From assembly GCA_946481025.1 (NCBI GenBank), contig CAMLNA010000117.1:1-13822 (forward strand): DNA of 13,822 bases. Direction: 5' to 3'. The notes under the pieces were generated by a model that worked only from the letters and a program-made list of their open reading frames with translations, searched no databases and had not been told where the DNA came from. Within the stretch, counting starts at the first letter, position 1. The number at the start of each line of letters is the position of its first letter. This DNA comes from an uncultured Rivibacter sp. (lineage in GTDB: Bacteria > Pseudomonadota > Gammaproteobacteria > Burkholderiales > Burkholderiaceae). Below, one piece after another: positions 1 through 7,655 of this stretch. The position numbers were made by a program, and so were the translations under genes.

Positions 1-153
1 GGCGTACCACCATTCGGTGCGCAGGTCGTTGTGGGAGCCGAAGTCGCGCGGGAACCGCAGGCGGCGCTGCCGATCGGCTGCCGGCAGCGACGGCGCGGCC
101 GCGGCCAGGCCGCCGAGGAGCAGCGCGCGTCGCGACGTATTGACGAAGCTCAC
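1..153 (-). CDS. AttH/CrtC-like lipocalin protein, N-terminal part (runs off the left edge)
   Basis: Only the first 51 residues are in the window; the gene continues to the left. It starts at a GTG whose bases overlap the TGA of the upstream permease (GTGA, 4 nt shared). A strong GGAGG ribosome site lies a few bases before it, inside the last permease codons. The N-terminus has a twin-arginine motif (TSRRALLLGG) followed by an Ala-rich hydrophobic stretch and a likely cleavage site, so the product is probably exported folded by Tat. The mature start contains FPRDFGSHNDLRTEWWY (residues 34-50), a signature of the carotenoid 1,2-hydratase/AttH lipocalin-like family. In that family, AttH-type members sit next to ABC exporters of the FtsX class, which matches this context. 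A role in handling a hydrophobic substrate in the periplasm is inference. The hydratase name should not be read as a proven activity, as no carotenoid genes are visible here. Confidence 0.85.
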   Translation of the reverse strand, partial: MSFVNTSRRALLLGGLAAAAPSLPAADRQRRLRFPRDFGSHNDLRTEWWYA

Positions 154-2687
154 CAGTCCTCCTTCACCGCGAGCACCGCGTCGCGGCCGGCCGCCGCCCG
201 GGCCGACAGGGCTGCCGTCAGCGTGCCGGCAGCCATCACCGCGGCAGCCAGCAGCGCGAGGCGCGGCCACGGTACCAGCAGCTCCATGGTCCAGTGGAAG
301 CTCTGCGGGTTCACCACGAACACCAGCACCATGCTGACGGCCAGCCCGAGTGCAATGCCCAGCAGGGCGCCGGCTGCCGTCCAGGCCAGTGCCTCGCCGG
401 CCACCACCGCGAGGATCTGCGCCCGCGTGAGCCCCAGGTGGGTGAGCAGCCCGAACTCGCGGCGGCGCGCCAGCACCTGCGCCGAGAAGCTGGCGGCAAT
501 GCCGAACAGGCCGATCGCGATGGCCACCGCCTGCAGGTAGTAGGTGACGGCAAAGCTGCGATCGAAGATGCGCAGCGACGTGCTGCGGATTTCGCCGGGC
601 AGCGCGAACTCGAGCAGTGGCGCCTGCTCGCCGGCCAGCTGCCGCAGCGCGGCCTGCACCGAGCCGGCTTCGTGGCCGGGTTGCAGCCAGACGGCGAGAT
701 CGTTGACGCGCGTGTCGCCCGTCGCCCGGCGGTAGTCGGTGCTGTCCATGGCGATGGCGCCGTGCTGGCGCGCGTAATCGCGCCACACGCCGCGCACCCG
801 CGCCGGCAGCGCGCCGGCCGTGCCCAGCGGCAGCAGCAGGCGCTGCCCGACACGCGCGCCGTAGAGGTCCACCATCGCTTCGCTCACGTACACGGCCACT
901 TCACTTGGCGCCGGCGCGGGCCCGAGGTCGCCCACGAGCGGCAAGCCCAGCCGCGAGGCGTCGCCGCCTTCGGCCTGCAGCGGCCGGGCGATCAGCGCGA
1001 CGGCGGGGCGTTGCGCATCGAGCTGCAGCAGCCGCAGCCGCAGCCCGGAAACCCGTGCGATCCCCGGCACGCCGGCGGCACGCTGCACGAAGTGGTCGGG
1101 CAGCCATGCGGTGTCGGCCGTCGCGCCGCTGAAGGCGGTGCGCACGTACAGGTCGGCCGGCAGCACGCTGTCGAGCCAGCGTGTCACCGAGTCGCGGAAG
1201 CTCGCCACCATGACCGTCAGCGCCACGGCCAGGCTCAGGCTCACCACCACGCCGGCCACCGCCACGGTGGCGGTGTGGCGCTGCTGCCGTGCGCGGGCCA
1301 TGGCCAGCAGCGGCAGGACGCCCGCGCCGCGCGGCAGCCGGTCGAGCAGCAGGGCCACGCCCGAGGGGATGCAGGCGATGCCGCCCAGCAGCAGCGCGGC
1401 CACCGATCCGTAGGCGGCCAGCGGCAGCTCGCCGACGGGCGGCAGCAGGGCCAGCACGACGCCGAGCGCGAGCAGCAGCGGGCCCCAGGCGGCACGCAGC
1501 GGCGGCGCGGCATCGAGGCCCAGTCCCTTGAGCGCCTGGGCCGGCGCCAGGCGTTCGGCCTGGCGCGCGGGCAGCCAGCCGCCGGCCAGCGCCGCCGCCA
1601 TGCCGAGCGCCGCGAAGACGCCTGCCGCAGGCCACGAGAAGCGCAGGCCGGGCGCCACGCCGGGGAAGTAGCCGCCGCCCAGGTCGCCCGCCAGCCAGCG
1701 CAGCGCGAGATGCGCCAGGCCGGTGCCGGCCGCCAGGCCGATGGCGCTGCCCACGGCGCCCAGCCACGCGCATTCGGCCAGCACGAGCCGGCGGCGCTCG
1801 CCGGCCGACAGGCCGAGCACGCCGAGGAGTGCGAACTGCGGCGTGCGTTTGGCCACCGCCAGCGACAGCACCGAAAACACCAGGAAGCTGCCGGTGAAGA
1901 GGGCCACCAGGGCAAGCACGGTGAGGTTCACCCGATAGGCGCGCGAGACGTTCGAGATGCGCTGGCGGCTGTCGTGGGGCGCGGCGGCGCTCACGCCCGG
2001 CGGCAGCGCCAGGCCGGCCAGCAGCGTCTCGCGGCTGGCGCCGGCGGCCAGCCGCAGGTCGATGCGCGAGAGCCGGCCCAGGCGGCCGAATCGGACTTGG
2101 GCACCGGCGATGTCCATCACCGCCAGCGGGCCGCCGCCGGCCGTCACGCGGCCGGCGACCTGCAGCACAACGAGTTCGAGCCCGTGCTGCAGCTGCAGGG
2201 ACTGGCCCGGCTCGACGCCGAGCTGCCGCAGCGCGGCGGCGTTGAGGAACACGCGGCCGGGGTCGAAGAGGGCCAGGCGCAGGTCGCCCTCACCTTCGGC
2301 GCGCGGCAGCAGGTCCGGAGCCAGCGGCCCGGCGCGCAGCGCGTCGATGCCCAGCAGGCGCAGCGGCACGCGGGCGCCCTGGCCGTATTGCGCATAGGTG
2401 TCGATCTCCACCACCGGGCTGGCCAGCGCCACCTGCGGATGCGAGGCGACACGCTCGAACAGGCGGTCGTCGAAGCCCTCGCGCTGCGCGCGCAGCACGA
2501 GGTCGGGTTCGCCGTTGACGCTGCGCACCGCGGCGCTGAATTCGGCCAGCGCCGAGGCGTTGATGAGATGCACCGAAAAGGCCAGTGCCACGCCCAGCAC
2601 GATGGCCAGCACCGCGCTCAGGTGGCGCGCCGGGTGATGCTTGAGTTCGGGCCAGGAAAGCAGTCGCAGCAGCTGCAGGGCGGGCAT
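150..2687 (-). CDS. ABC transporter permease, FtsX/MacB superfamily (duplicated)
   Basis: An 845-residue inner-membrane permease. It begins with a short cytoplasmic segment (SWPELKHHPARH) and a first membrane helix at about 22-44. A large periplasmic region follows (about 45-250), then a first FtsX domain (helices about 254-278, 303-330 and 355-375, with the conserved cytoplasmic turn KRTPQFALLGVLGLS). Two or three further helices lie at about 402-497, then a second periplasmic region (about 500-712) and a second FtsX domain (helices about 715-737, 760-790 and 808-830; RRREFGLLTHLGLT turn). This duplicated, roughly ten-helix architecture is that of YbbP/AttFG-like permeases, which with a LolD/YbbA-like ATPase extract or export lipophilic molecules rather than import solutes. 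It ends four bases inside the lipocalin gene and starts 24 bp after the diiron protein gene. No obvious Shine-Dalgarno is seen before its ATG, so coupling to the upstream gene is likely. The substrate cannot be read from the sequence. Confidence 0.9.
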   Translation of the reverse strand: MPALQLLRLLSWPELKHHPARHLSAVLAIVLGVALAFSVHLINASALAEFSAAVRSVNGEPDLVLRAQREGFDDRLFERVASHPQVALASPVVEIDTYAQYGQGARVPLRLLGIDALRAGPLAPDLLPRAEGEGDLRLALFDPGRVFLNAAALRQLGVEPGQSLQLQHGLELVVLQVAGRVTAGGGPLAVMDIAGAQVRFGRLGRLSRIDLRLAAGASRETLLAGLALPPGVSAAAPHDSRQRISNVSRAYRVNLTVLALVALFTGSFLVFSVLSLAVAKRTPQFALLGVLGLSAGERRRLVLAECAWLGAVGSAIGLAAGTGLAHLALRWLAGDLGGGYFPGVAPGLRFSWPAAGVFAALGMAAALAGGWLPARQAERLAPAQALKGLGLDAAPPLRAAWGPLLLALGVVLALLPPVGELPLAAYGSVAALLLGGIACIPSGVALLLDRLPRGAGVLPLLAMARARQQRHTATVAVAGVVVSLSLAVALTVMVASFRDSVTRWLDSVLPADLYVRTAFSGATADTAWLPDHFVQRAAGVPGIARVSGLRLRLLQLDAQRPAVALIARPLQAEGGDASRLGLPLVGDLGPAPAPSEVAVYVSEAMVDLYGARVGQRLLLPLGTAGALPARVRGVWRDYARQHGAIAMDSTDYRRATGDTRVNDLAVWLQPGHEAGSVQAALRQLAGEQAPLLEFALPGEIRSTSLRIFDRSFAVTYYLQAVAIAIGLFGIAASFSAQVLARRREFGLLTHLGLTRAQILAVVAGEALAWTAAGALLGIALGLAVSMVLVFVVNPQSFHWTMELLVPWPRLALLAAAVMAAGTLTAALSARAAAGRDAVLAVKEDW

Positions 2688-2711
2688 GGGCCCGCAGTGT
2701 GCGTCAGAAGC

Positions 2712-3479
2712 TCAGTCGGGCACGCGATAGTGGGCATCGGTCATGAGGTCGATGCCGCACGACAGCTCCTGCACCCACTCGATGAACTCGCCCACCGCGG
2801 CCCCGGCCAGCGGCGCGCCGTGCTGCGGCACGATCATCTGGATGTCGAGCGTCTTCACCATGCGCGCCCACAGCCGCAGCACCTTGTTCGACACCATGTA
2901 GCGCCGGTGGAAGGCCTCCATGCGCGGGATGTGCCCGGCCAGCGACGTGACCGGCTCGTCCGCCTTGAGCTTCGCGCCGATCGACGCGGCCAGGTCGCCC
3001 GAGAAGAGGATGCGGCTCACCGGGTCGTAGAACTGGAAGTTGCCCTCGGAATGCAGGAAGTGCGCGGGCAGTGCGATCAGCTCGCTGTCGCCCAGCGGGA
3101 TGCGCATGCCGGGATCGGGGATGCCGATGATGCGGCCCTCGGTCTTGCCCGGCTTGCAGAAGTGCGGAGCGAAGCGGGCCCAGATGCTGGAGATGTACAG
3201 CGGAGCGCTGGTGGCGGTGAGCCAGCGGTCGAGCGACGCGATGATGTCCGGGTCCGCATGGGACGCGAGGATGCCGGACAGCCGGTTCGGCGCGAACCAG
3301 CGCGTCATGGTGAGGTGCAGCTCGTTGTAGGCGATGTTGCCGCCGGGGTCGAGGATGGCGCCGGTGTCGCCGTGCACGAACAGGAACTGGTTCGCCTGCA
3401 CGGCCTCGCCCTCGTCCGCGCTCAGGTCCGAGAACATCAGGCACACATGGTTCCGGTTGCGGAACAGTTCGAAGGGCAT
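2712..3479 (-). CDS. ODP-type diiron metallo-beta-lactamase-fold protein
   Basis: A 255-residue protein with an AGGGAG ribosome site before its ATG. The metallo-beta-lactamase fold is indicated by ordered metal ligands: H74-A-D76-P-D78, H143, D162 (in LFSGD) and H220 (in VPQHG). The spacings, including 19 residues from H143 to D162, match the diiron domain of flavodiiron O2/NO reductases rather than hydrolytic HxHxDH lactamases. Two canonical positions differ: the Glu of HxExDH is Asp76 and the final His is Ile79. No flavodoxin domain follows, so there is no built-in electron donor. Family relatives are described as oxygen-binding diiron proteins; reductase, sensor or hydrolase activity cannot be decided here. 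It lies between the ATPase (71 bp upstream) and the permease (24 bp downstream) on the same strand, which suggests a function tied to that transporter. The family call is firm; the role is inference. Confidence 0.85.
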   Translation of the reverse strand: MPFELFRNRNHVCLMFSDLSADEGEAVQANQFLFVHGDTGAILDPGGNIAYNELHLTMTRWFAPNRLSGILASHADPDIIASLDRWLTATSAPLYISSIWARFAPHFCKPGKTEGRIIGIPDPGMRIPLGDSELIALPAHFLHSEGNFQFYDPVSRILFSGDLAASIGAKLKADEPVTSLAGHIPRMEAFHRRYMVSNKVLRLWARMVKTLDIQMIVPQHGAPLAGAAVGEFIEWVQELSCGIDLMTDAHYRVPD

Positions 3480-3550
3480 GGCGGCTCCCTGGCCTTTGGT
3501 GGATCGAGCGCCATTCTTCGCGAGCCGGGGGCCGGCGGGCTTGAGTTGCG

Positions 3551-4231
3551 TCAAGCAGTGGCGGGTTCGCCGGGCGGACCCGCCACACCGCCGCTGGTCA
3601 GCCGCAGCACGCGGTCGGCCATGGTCGCGGCGGCGTGCGAATGGGTGGCCAGCAGGCAGGCCGCGCCTTCCTGGCGCACCTGGGCGGCCAGCACCGCCAT
3701 CACCCGCTCCGCAGTGGCCGGGTCGAGGTTGCCGGTCGGCTCGTCGGCCAGGATGAGCCGCGGCCGGTGGACCAGCGCGCGCGCGATGGCCACGCGCTGC
3801 AGCTGGCCGCCCGAGAGCTGCTGCGGCAGCCGCGTGCCAAGACCCGCCAGGCCCACCGCGTCGAGCATGTGCAGCACGCGCTGCGCGTCGGGGCGGCCTT
3901 GCAGCAGCAGCGGCAGCGCCACGTTGTGCGTCACGTCCAGGTGAGGCAGGACGTGGAAGGCCTGGAACACGAAGCCCAGGTGCTTGCGGCGGAAGTGCGC
4001 GCGCGCGGTTTCGTCGAGGGCATGCACGTCGGTGCCATCGATCGACACCTGGCCGCCGTCGATGCTGTCGAGCGCCGCGATGGCGTTGAGCAGCGTGGAC
4101 TTGCCGACGCCCGATTCGCCCAGCAGCGCAACGAATTCGCCTGGGGCGAGCTGCAGGGAGACGTTCTCGAACACCGTGGTGTCGACATAGCGCTTGGCGA
4201 GCCGGGTGACGTCGAGCAAATGCATGGGCAT
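3551..4231 (-). CDS. ABC transporter ATP-binding protein (LolD/YbbA/AttE-like)
   Basis: A 226-residue stand-alone nucleotide-binding subunit. It shows Walker [10 protein letters not shown] (38-46), Q-loop Q90, signature LSGGQ (139-143), Walker B LILADEP (159-165) with the following TGNLDP D-loop region, and the H-loop His197. The short size and the ADEPTGNLD sequence are typical of the LolD/MacB/FtsE group that partners FtsX-fold permeases, so it most likely energises the 845-residue permease two genes downstream. The chosen ATG shares one base with the queG stop (TGATG), so translation is probably coupled. A second in-frame ATG two codons later (4225) is equally possible. The 71 bp after its stop contain a short GC-rich hairpin with no T-run, which might reduce rather than end transcription into the next gene. 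Confidence 0.93.
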   Translation of the reverse strand: MPMHLLDVTRLAKRYVDTTVFENVSLQLAPGEFVALLGESGVGKSTLLNAIAALDSIDGGQVSIDGTDVHALDETARAHFRRKHLGFVFQAFHVLPHLDVTHNVALPLLLQGRPDAQRVLHMLDAVGLAGLGTRLPQQLSGGQLQRVAIARALVHRPRLILADEPTGNLDPATAERVMAVLAAQVRQEGAACLLATHSHAAATMADRVLRLTSGGVAGPPGEPATA

Positions 4232-5331
4232 CAGGCGTGTGGTCGCTGCTGGGCCAGCGCCCAGTCGATGTGTTCGCGCACCAGCGGCGTGGCCGTGTCG
4301 CGCCGGCCTGACAAGGCCGTGGCGATGCCGGCGTCGCCGGTGGCGCGCAGGGCATTGCCCAGGGCCACCGCCAGGTTGCGCTGCCAGCGTTCGAAGCCGA
4401 TGCGCCGGATCGCGCTGCCTTCGGTGTGGCGCAGGAAGACGGCTTCGTCCCAGCCCCACAGCGCCAGCAGCGTGGGCGCATCGAACACCGAACGCACGTC
4501 GAAGTCCGGCAGCACCGCGCGCTGGGCGTACTTGTTCCAGGGACAGGTGAGCTGGCAATCGTCGCAGCCATAGACGCGGTTGCCGATCGACGGGCGCAGC
4601 TCGGGCGGTATGGGGCCGTCGTGCTCGATGGTCAGGTAAGAAATGCAACGCCGCGCGTCGAGCCTGTACTCGCCGACGATGGCCTGCGTTGGACAGACAT
4701 CGATACAGGCACGACAGGAGCCGCAATGCGCAGAGGTGCTGTCCGTCAACGGCAGGGGCACATCGACATAGATCTCGCCGAGAAAGAAGCTCGACCCCGC
4801 TTCGCGCGACAGCAGCAGGGTGTGCTTGCCGCGCCAGCCCAGGCCGCTGCGGCTGGCGAGCTCGACCTCGAGCACCGGCGCGGAGTCGGTGAAGGCGCGG
4901 TGGCCGAAGGGGCCGATCTCCTGGGCCAGGCGGTCGGCCAGCTTCTGCAGGCGGGCCCGCAGCACCTTGTGATAGTCGCGTCCGCGGGCGTAGAGCGACA
5001 CGGTGGCGTCGCGGGGGCGCGCCAGCCGGTCGAATTCGATCTGCTGCCAGCCCGCCGGCGCGGTGTGCGGCAGGTAGTCCATGCGCGCCGTGATGACCCG
5101 CACCGTGCCCGGCACCAGCTCCGCGGGCCGCGCGCGCTTGAGGCCGTGCGCGGCCATGTAGTGCATCTGGCCGTGGAAGCCGCGCTCCAGCCAGGCCATG
5201 AGGCCGGGCTCGGCGCTCGCGAGGTCCACATCGGCCACACCGATCTGGGAAAATCCCAGCGAACGCGCCCACCCGTTCAGCTTCGCGAGCAGGGCGGCGC
5301 CGTCGATGACTGTCTCGCGAGCTTGATGCAT
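4231..5331 (-). CDS. queG: Epoxyqueuosine reductase QueG
   Basis: A 366-residue cobalamin-dependent iron-sulfur enzyme that performs the last step of queuosine synthesis, reducing epoxyqueuosine to queuosine in the anticodon loop of GUN-decoding tRNAs. Length is normal for the family. The two [4Fe-4S] clusters are read from the cysteine pattern C203-x2-C206-x2-C209-x3-C213-P, plus C229 and C256-x2-C259-x3-C263-P. TDSAPVLE (148-155) carries the conserved Asp149 proposed as general acid. The C-terminal CPWN stretch and HEAT-like helical end are typical. It is first in a minus-strand run with the ABC/diiron genes. Its ATG overlaps that of the divergent tsaE (ATGCAT). No Shine-Dalgarno is visible, but TAGAAT lies six bases upstream, suggesting a leaderless transcript. 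Confidence in function is high; the start is slightly less sure. Confidence 0.96.
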   Translation of the reverse strand: MHQARETVIDGAALLAKLNGWARSLGFSQIGVADVDLASAEPGLMAWLERGFHGQMHYMAAHGLKRARPAELVPGTVRVITARMDYLPHTAPAGWQQIEFDRLARPRDATVSLYARGRDYHKVLRARLQKLADRLAQEIGPFGHRAFTDSAPVLEVELASRSGLGWRGKHTLLLSREAGSSFFLGEIYVDVPLPLTDSTSAHCGSCRACIDVCPTQAIVGEYRLDARRCISYLTIEHDGPIPPELRPSIGNRVYGCDDCQLTCPWNKYAQRAVLPDFDVRSVFDAPTLLALWGWDEAVFLRHTEGSAIRRIGFERWQRNLAVALGNALRATGDAGIATALSGRRDTATPLVREHIDWALAQQRPHA

Positions 5332-5796
5332 CCAGCCATTCTAGAAACGCACGCCTTGCTGTGGCCCGACGAGGCCGCTTGTGCCGCCGCCGCCGCGCGG
5401 CTGGCCGCCCACTCGCAGATCGGCCTGGCCTTCATCGAACTGCACGGCACGCTGGGGGCCGGCAAGACCACCTTCGTGCGCCACCTGTTGCGGGCGCTGG
5501 GCGTGCAGGGCCGCATCAAGAGCCCGAGCTATGCCGTGGTCGAGCCCTACCAGCTGCCCGGCCTCGACGCCTGGCATTTCGACTTCTACCGCTTCGGCGA
5601 CCCGCGCGAATGGGAAGACGCCGGCTTTCGCGACGTCTTCGCCGGCCCGGGCCTGAAGCTCGTGGAGTGGCCCGAACATGCCGGCGAACTGCTGCCGGTG
5701 CCCGACCTGCGCGTGGCCATCGTGCCGCGCGACGACGACGTGCGGGAGGTGCGCGTGGACGCCTGCACGCCGCGCGGCGTGGAGCTGATGCAATGA
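5326..5796 (+). CDS. tsaE: tRNA t6A biosynthesis ATPase TsaE
   Basis: A 156-residue P-loop ATPase that works with TsaB, TsaC and TsaD to make N6-threonylcarbamoyladenosine at position 37 of ANN-decoding tRNAs in the cytoplasm. It shows Walker A GTLGAGKTT (41-49), the family segment IKSPSYAVVEPY (64-75), HFDFYRF (84-90) and VEWPE (113-117), and its length is close to the E. coli protein. The ATG at 5326 has neither a ribosome site nor a clear promoter and lies inside queG. A TTG at 5356 (giving LWPDEAA at the N-terminus) is a realistic alternative. Its stop overlaps the amiC start (ATGA), so the two are co-translated. Pairing of tsaE with an amidase gene is common in proteobacteria. Confidence 0.94.
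   Translation: MHPAILETHALLWPDEAACAAAAARLAAHSQIGLAFIELHGTLGAGKTTFVRHLLRALGVQGRIKSPSYAVVEPYQLPGLDAWHFDFYRFGDPREWEDAGFRDVFAGPGLKLVEWPEHAGELLPVPDLRVAIVPRDDDVREVRVDACTPRGVELMQ
5338..5343 (-). promoter_or_regulatory. Putative -10 element of queG (leaderless geometry)
   Basis: On the minus strand TAGAAT is followed by GGCTGG and then the queG ATG. A start point about 7 nt downstream of the hexamer would fall at or next to the A of the ATG. The hexamer is part of the palindrome TTCTAGAA (5339-5346), so it could also serve the other strand. No good -35 hexamer was seen at normal spacing. The assignment is by pattern only. Confidence 0.4.
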
Positions 5797-7148
5797 AGCG
5801 GCGCCAGTTGCTGATGCGAGGCGGCAGCCTGGTGCTGCTGCTCACCGCCCGGGACATCGCCTTCGGCGCCACCATCGTGGCCGTGCGGGTGTGGCCGGCC
5901 GAGGACTACACCCGCGTCACCATCGAGTCCGACGCGCTGCTGGCGGCCCGGCACTTCGTCACCGGCAACCCGCAGCGCCTGGTGATCGACGTGGAGGGCC
6001 TGGAGCTGAGCCCGGCGCTGCGCGAACTGGTCGGCAAGGTGAAGTCCGACGACCCCTATATCCAGGGCGTGCGCGTGGGCCAGAACCTGCCGCGGGTGGT
6101 GCGGCTCGTGTTCGACCTGAAGCAGGCGATCACGCCGCAGGTGTTCACGCTGGAGCCGGTGGCCGCCTACCAGCACCGGCTGGTGTTCGACCTGCACCCG
6201 GTGCACGAGCGCGATCCGCTGCTGGCGCTGATCCAGGAGAAGGCCGCCGCCGACCAGGCGGCCGAAGCGGCCACGCCCTCGGAGCGCGCGGCGTCCGACG
6301 TCAACGATGCCCTGGGCGAATTCATCGGCAGGATGGGCCAGCCCAGGCCGTCGGCACCTCCGGCGCCGCCCGCCGGGCCGCCCGCGCCGCCGCCCATGGC
6401 CGCGGCCTCGGTGCCCGAACGCGCCATCCGGGCGACCGAGCGCCTCATCGTCGTCGCGCTCGACCCCGGCCATGGCGGCGAAGATCCGGGAGCCATCGGG
6501 CCCAGCGGGCTGAAGGAAAAGGACGTCGTGCTGCAGGTGGCCCAGCGGCTGCGCGAGCGCATCAACGCGCTGCCGCGCATGCGGGCCATGATGACGCGCG
6601 ACGCCGACTTCTTCGTGCCGCTGCACGAGCGGGTGCGCAAGGCGCGGCGGGTGCAGGCCGACCTGTTCATCAGCATCCATGCCGATGCCTTCCTGAACCC
6701 CAATGCGCGCGGCGCCTCGGTGTTCGCGCTCTCGCAGTCGGGCGCGAGCAGCGCCGCGGCGCGCTGGATGGCGCAGAAGGAAAACGCCGCCGACCTGGTG
6801 GGCGGCGTGAACGTGAAGGTGAAGGACGCCTCGGTCACGCGGGCGCTGCTCGACATGAGCACCACCGCGCAGATCAAGGACAGCCTGAAGCTCGGCTCCG
6901 AAGTGCTGAGCCACATCGGCAAGGTGGGCCGGCTGCACAAGGCGCAGGTCGAGCAGGCCGGGTTTGCGGTGCTCAAGGCGCCCGACATCCCGTCGATCCT
7001 GGTGGAAACGGCCTTCATCTCCAACCCCGGAGAAGAGGCCAAGCTGCGCAGCGCCGAATACCAGGAGCAACTGGTCAACGCGCTGGTCTCGGGCATCACC
7101 CGCTATTTCGCGAAGAACCCGCCGCTGGCGCGCAACCGCGCGCTGTGA
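5793..7148 (+). CDS. amiC: N-acetylmuramoyl-L-alanine amidase AmiC
   Basis: A 451-residue periplasmic zinc amidase that cleaves the amide bond between muramic acid and the stem peptide, splitting septal murein during cell separation. The N-terminus (MKRRQLLMRGGSLVLLL...FGA) looks like a Tat signal, as in E. coli AmiA and AmiC. Residues about 28-135 form an AMIN domain for septal targeting. A Pro/Ala-rich linker follows (about 183-205), then the Amidase_3 domain. Zinc and catalytic residues are H227 (DPGHGGEDPG), E242 (KEKD), H296 (SIHADAF) and E405 (VETAFISN). The helical segment at about 330-372 corresponds to the autoinhibitory insertion that EnvC/NlpD-type activators displace. It starts within the tsaE stop (ATGA) and ends 13 bp from a convergent small gene. 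Confidence 0.96.
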   Translation: MKRRQLLMRGGSLVLLLTARDIAFGATIVAVRVWPAEDYTRVTIESDALLAARHFVTGNPQRLVIDVEGLELSPALRELVGKVKSDDPYIQGVRVGQNLPRVVRLVFDLKQAITPQVFTLEPVAAYQHRLVFDLHPVHERDPLLALIQEKAAADQAAEAATPSERAASDVNDALGEFIGRMGQPRPSAPPAPPAGPPAPPPMAAASVPERAIRATERLIVVALDPGHGGEDPGAIGPSGLKEKDVVLQVAQRLRERINALPRMRAMMTRDADFFVPLHERVRKARRVQADLFISIHADAFLNPNARGASVFALSQSGASSAAARWMAQKENAADLVGGVNVKVKDASVTRALLDMSTTAQIKDSLKLGSEVLSHIGKVGRLHKAQVEQAGFAVLKAPDIPSILVETAFISNPGEEAKLRSAEYQEQLVNALVSGITRYFAKNPPLARNRAL

Positions 7149-7161
7149 ACGCCGGCGCGCC

Positions 7162-7512
7162 TCAGCGGCGCGGCTGTTTCGTCTTCGAGCTGCGTCGCGC
7201 CTTGGCGATGGTCTTCCGGGCCATCAGCAGCGCGGCCATGGCGGCCGAAGGCTCGCTGCGGCAAAGCCCGGTGTTCGCGTAGTGCAGGTTCTCGTAGATC
7301 TCGGCCGTGGCCGGGAACACCTCGAGGAGTGCCTCGAGCGCGTCGTCGGTCGGCGCGGCCTGCAGCTCCTCGGCCATGCAGCGTGCCTCGAAGCGGTAGA
7401 GCTGGGCGTCGACACGCGCGGCATTGTTCTCGCGCTGTTCCAGCCGGCGTGCCAGCATGAAAACAGCCGCCAGGTGCTGCGGCAGCGGGATCGGCCGGGT
7501 GGCTTTGGACAT
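7162..7512 (-). CDS. Conserved-looking hypothetical protein, 116 residues
   Basis: I do not recognise this protein. It is preceded by a good ribosome site (AGAGGA, five to six bases before the ATG) and uses GC-rich third positions like its neighbours, which supports a real gene. It appears soluble and mostly helical, with no signal peptide or membrane segment. Residues 18-30 (FMLARRLEQRENN) and 68-83 (ATAEIYENLHYANTGL) look like ordered helical parts. The C-terminus (about 99-116) is strongly basic (RKTIAKARRSSKTKQPRR), which might contact nucleic acid; this is only a guess from charge. It is convergent with amiC and stands alone, about 145 bp downstream of the TPR gene on the same strand. 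Confidence 0.75.
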   Translation of the reverse strand: MSKATRPIPLPQHLAAVFMLARRLEQRENNAARVDAQLYRFEARCMAEELQAAPTDDALEALLEVFPATAEIYENLHYANTGLCRSEPSAAMAALLMARKTIAKARRSSKTKQPRR

Positions 7513-7655
7513 GCGTTCCTCTCTGTGCGCTGCAAAGGGTCATGGCCCCTTGCCCTCCAGGAAGTGTGGTGGCATGCCGCCGCGCCGAAAGCGGGAAATG
7601 AGGCGCAAATCCGGGCCTTGTGACAAAGGTGTTGCCGGCCCGGGGCCGGCGGGCG
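7513..7655 (-). other. Intergenic region between the TPR gene and the 116-residue gene
   Basis: These 143 bp hold the GC-rich hairpin near the TPR gene stop and the ribosome site of the small gene. I see no convincing promoter pair. A promoter for the small gene is expected here if the hairpin terminates transcription, but none stands out. Confidence 0.4.
7634..7650 (-). terminator. Possible terminator hairpin after the dedA-TPR pair
   Basis: A perfect 7-bp stem (GCCGGCC, 3-nt loop, GGCCGGC) lies 5 bp beyond the stop of the TPR gene. The following minus-strand bases (AACACCTTTGTC) contain only a weak T-run, so it could end transcription inefficiently or simply protect the 3' end. Confidence 0.4.

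Noticed and set aside
1..153. Carotenoid biosynthesis cluster suggested by the CrtC-like domain
   Set aside because: No other carotenoid genes are present, and the ABC exporter context fits the AttH branch of the family better than a pigment enzyme.
3480..3550. Terminator between the ATPase and the diiron gene
   Set aside because: A GCCGG/CCGGC hairpin is present but there is no T-run and the downstream gene shows no clear own promoter, so I do not list it as a terminator.
294..3944. A plus-strand open frame of over 1,200 codons opposite the permease and diiron genes
   Set aside because: It is the antisense shadow of real minus-strand genes in high-GC DNA. Its product is Gln/Ala/Arg/His-rich low complexity with no domain, while the opposite strand encodes clear family motifs.
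4426..5325. In-frame open sequence upstream of tsaE
   Set aside because: It is antisense to queG, and TsaE proteins are about 150 residues, which fits a start at 5326 or slightly later.
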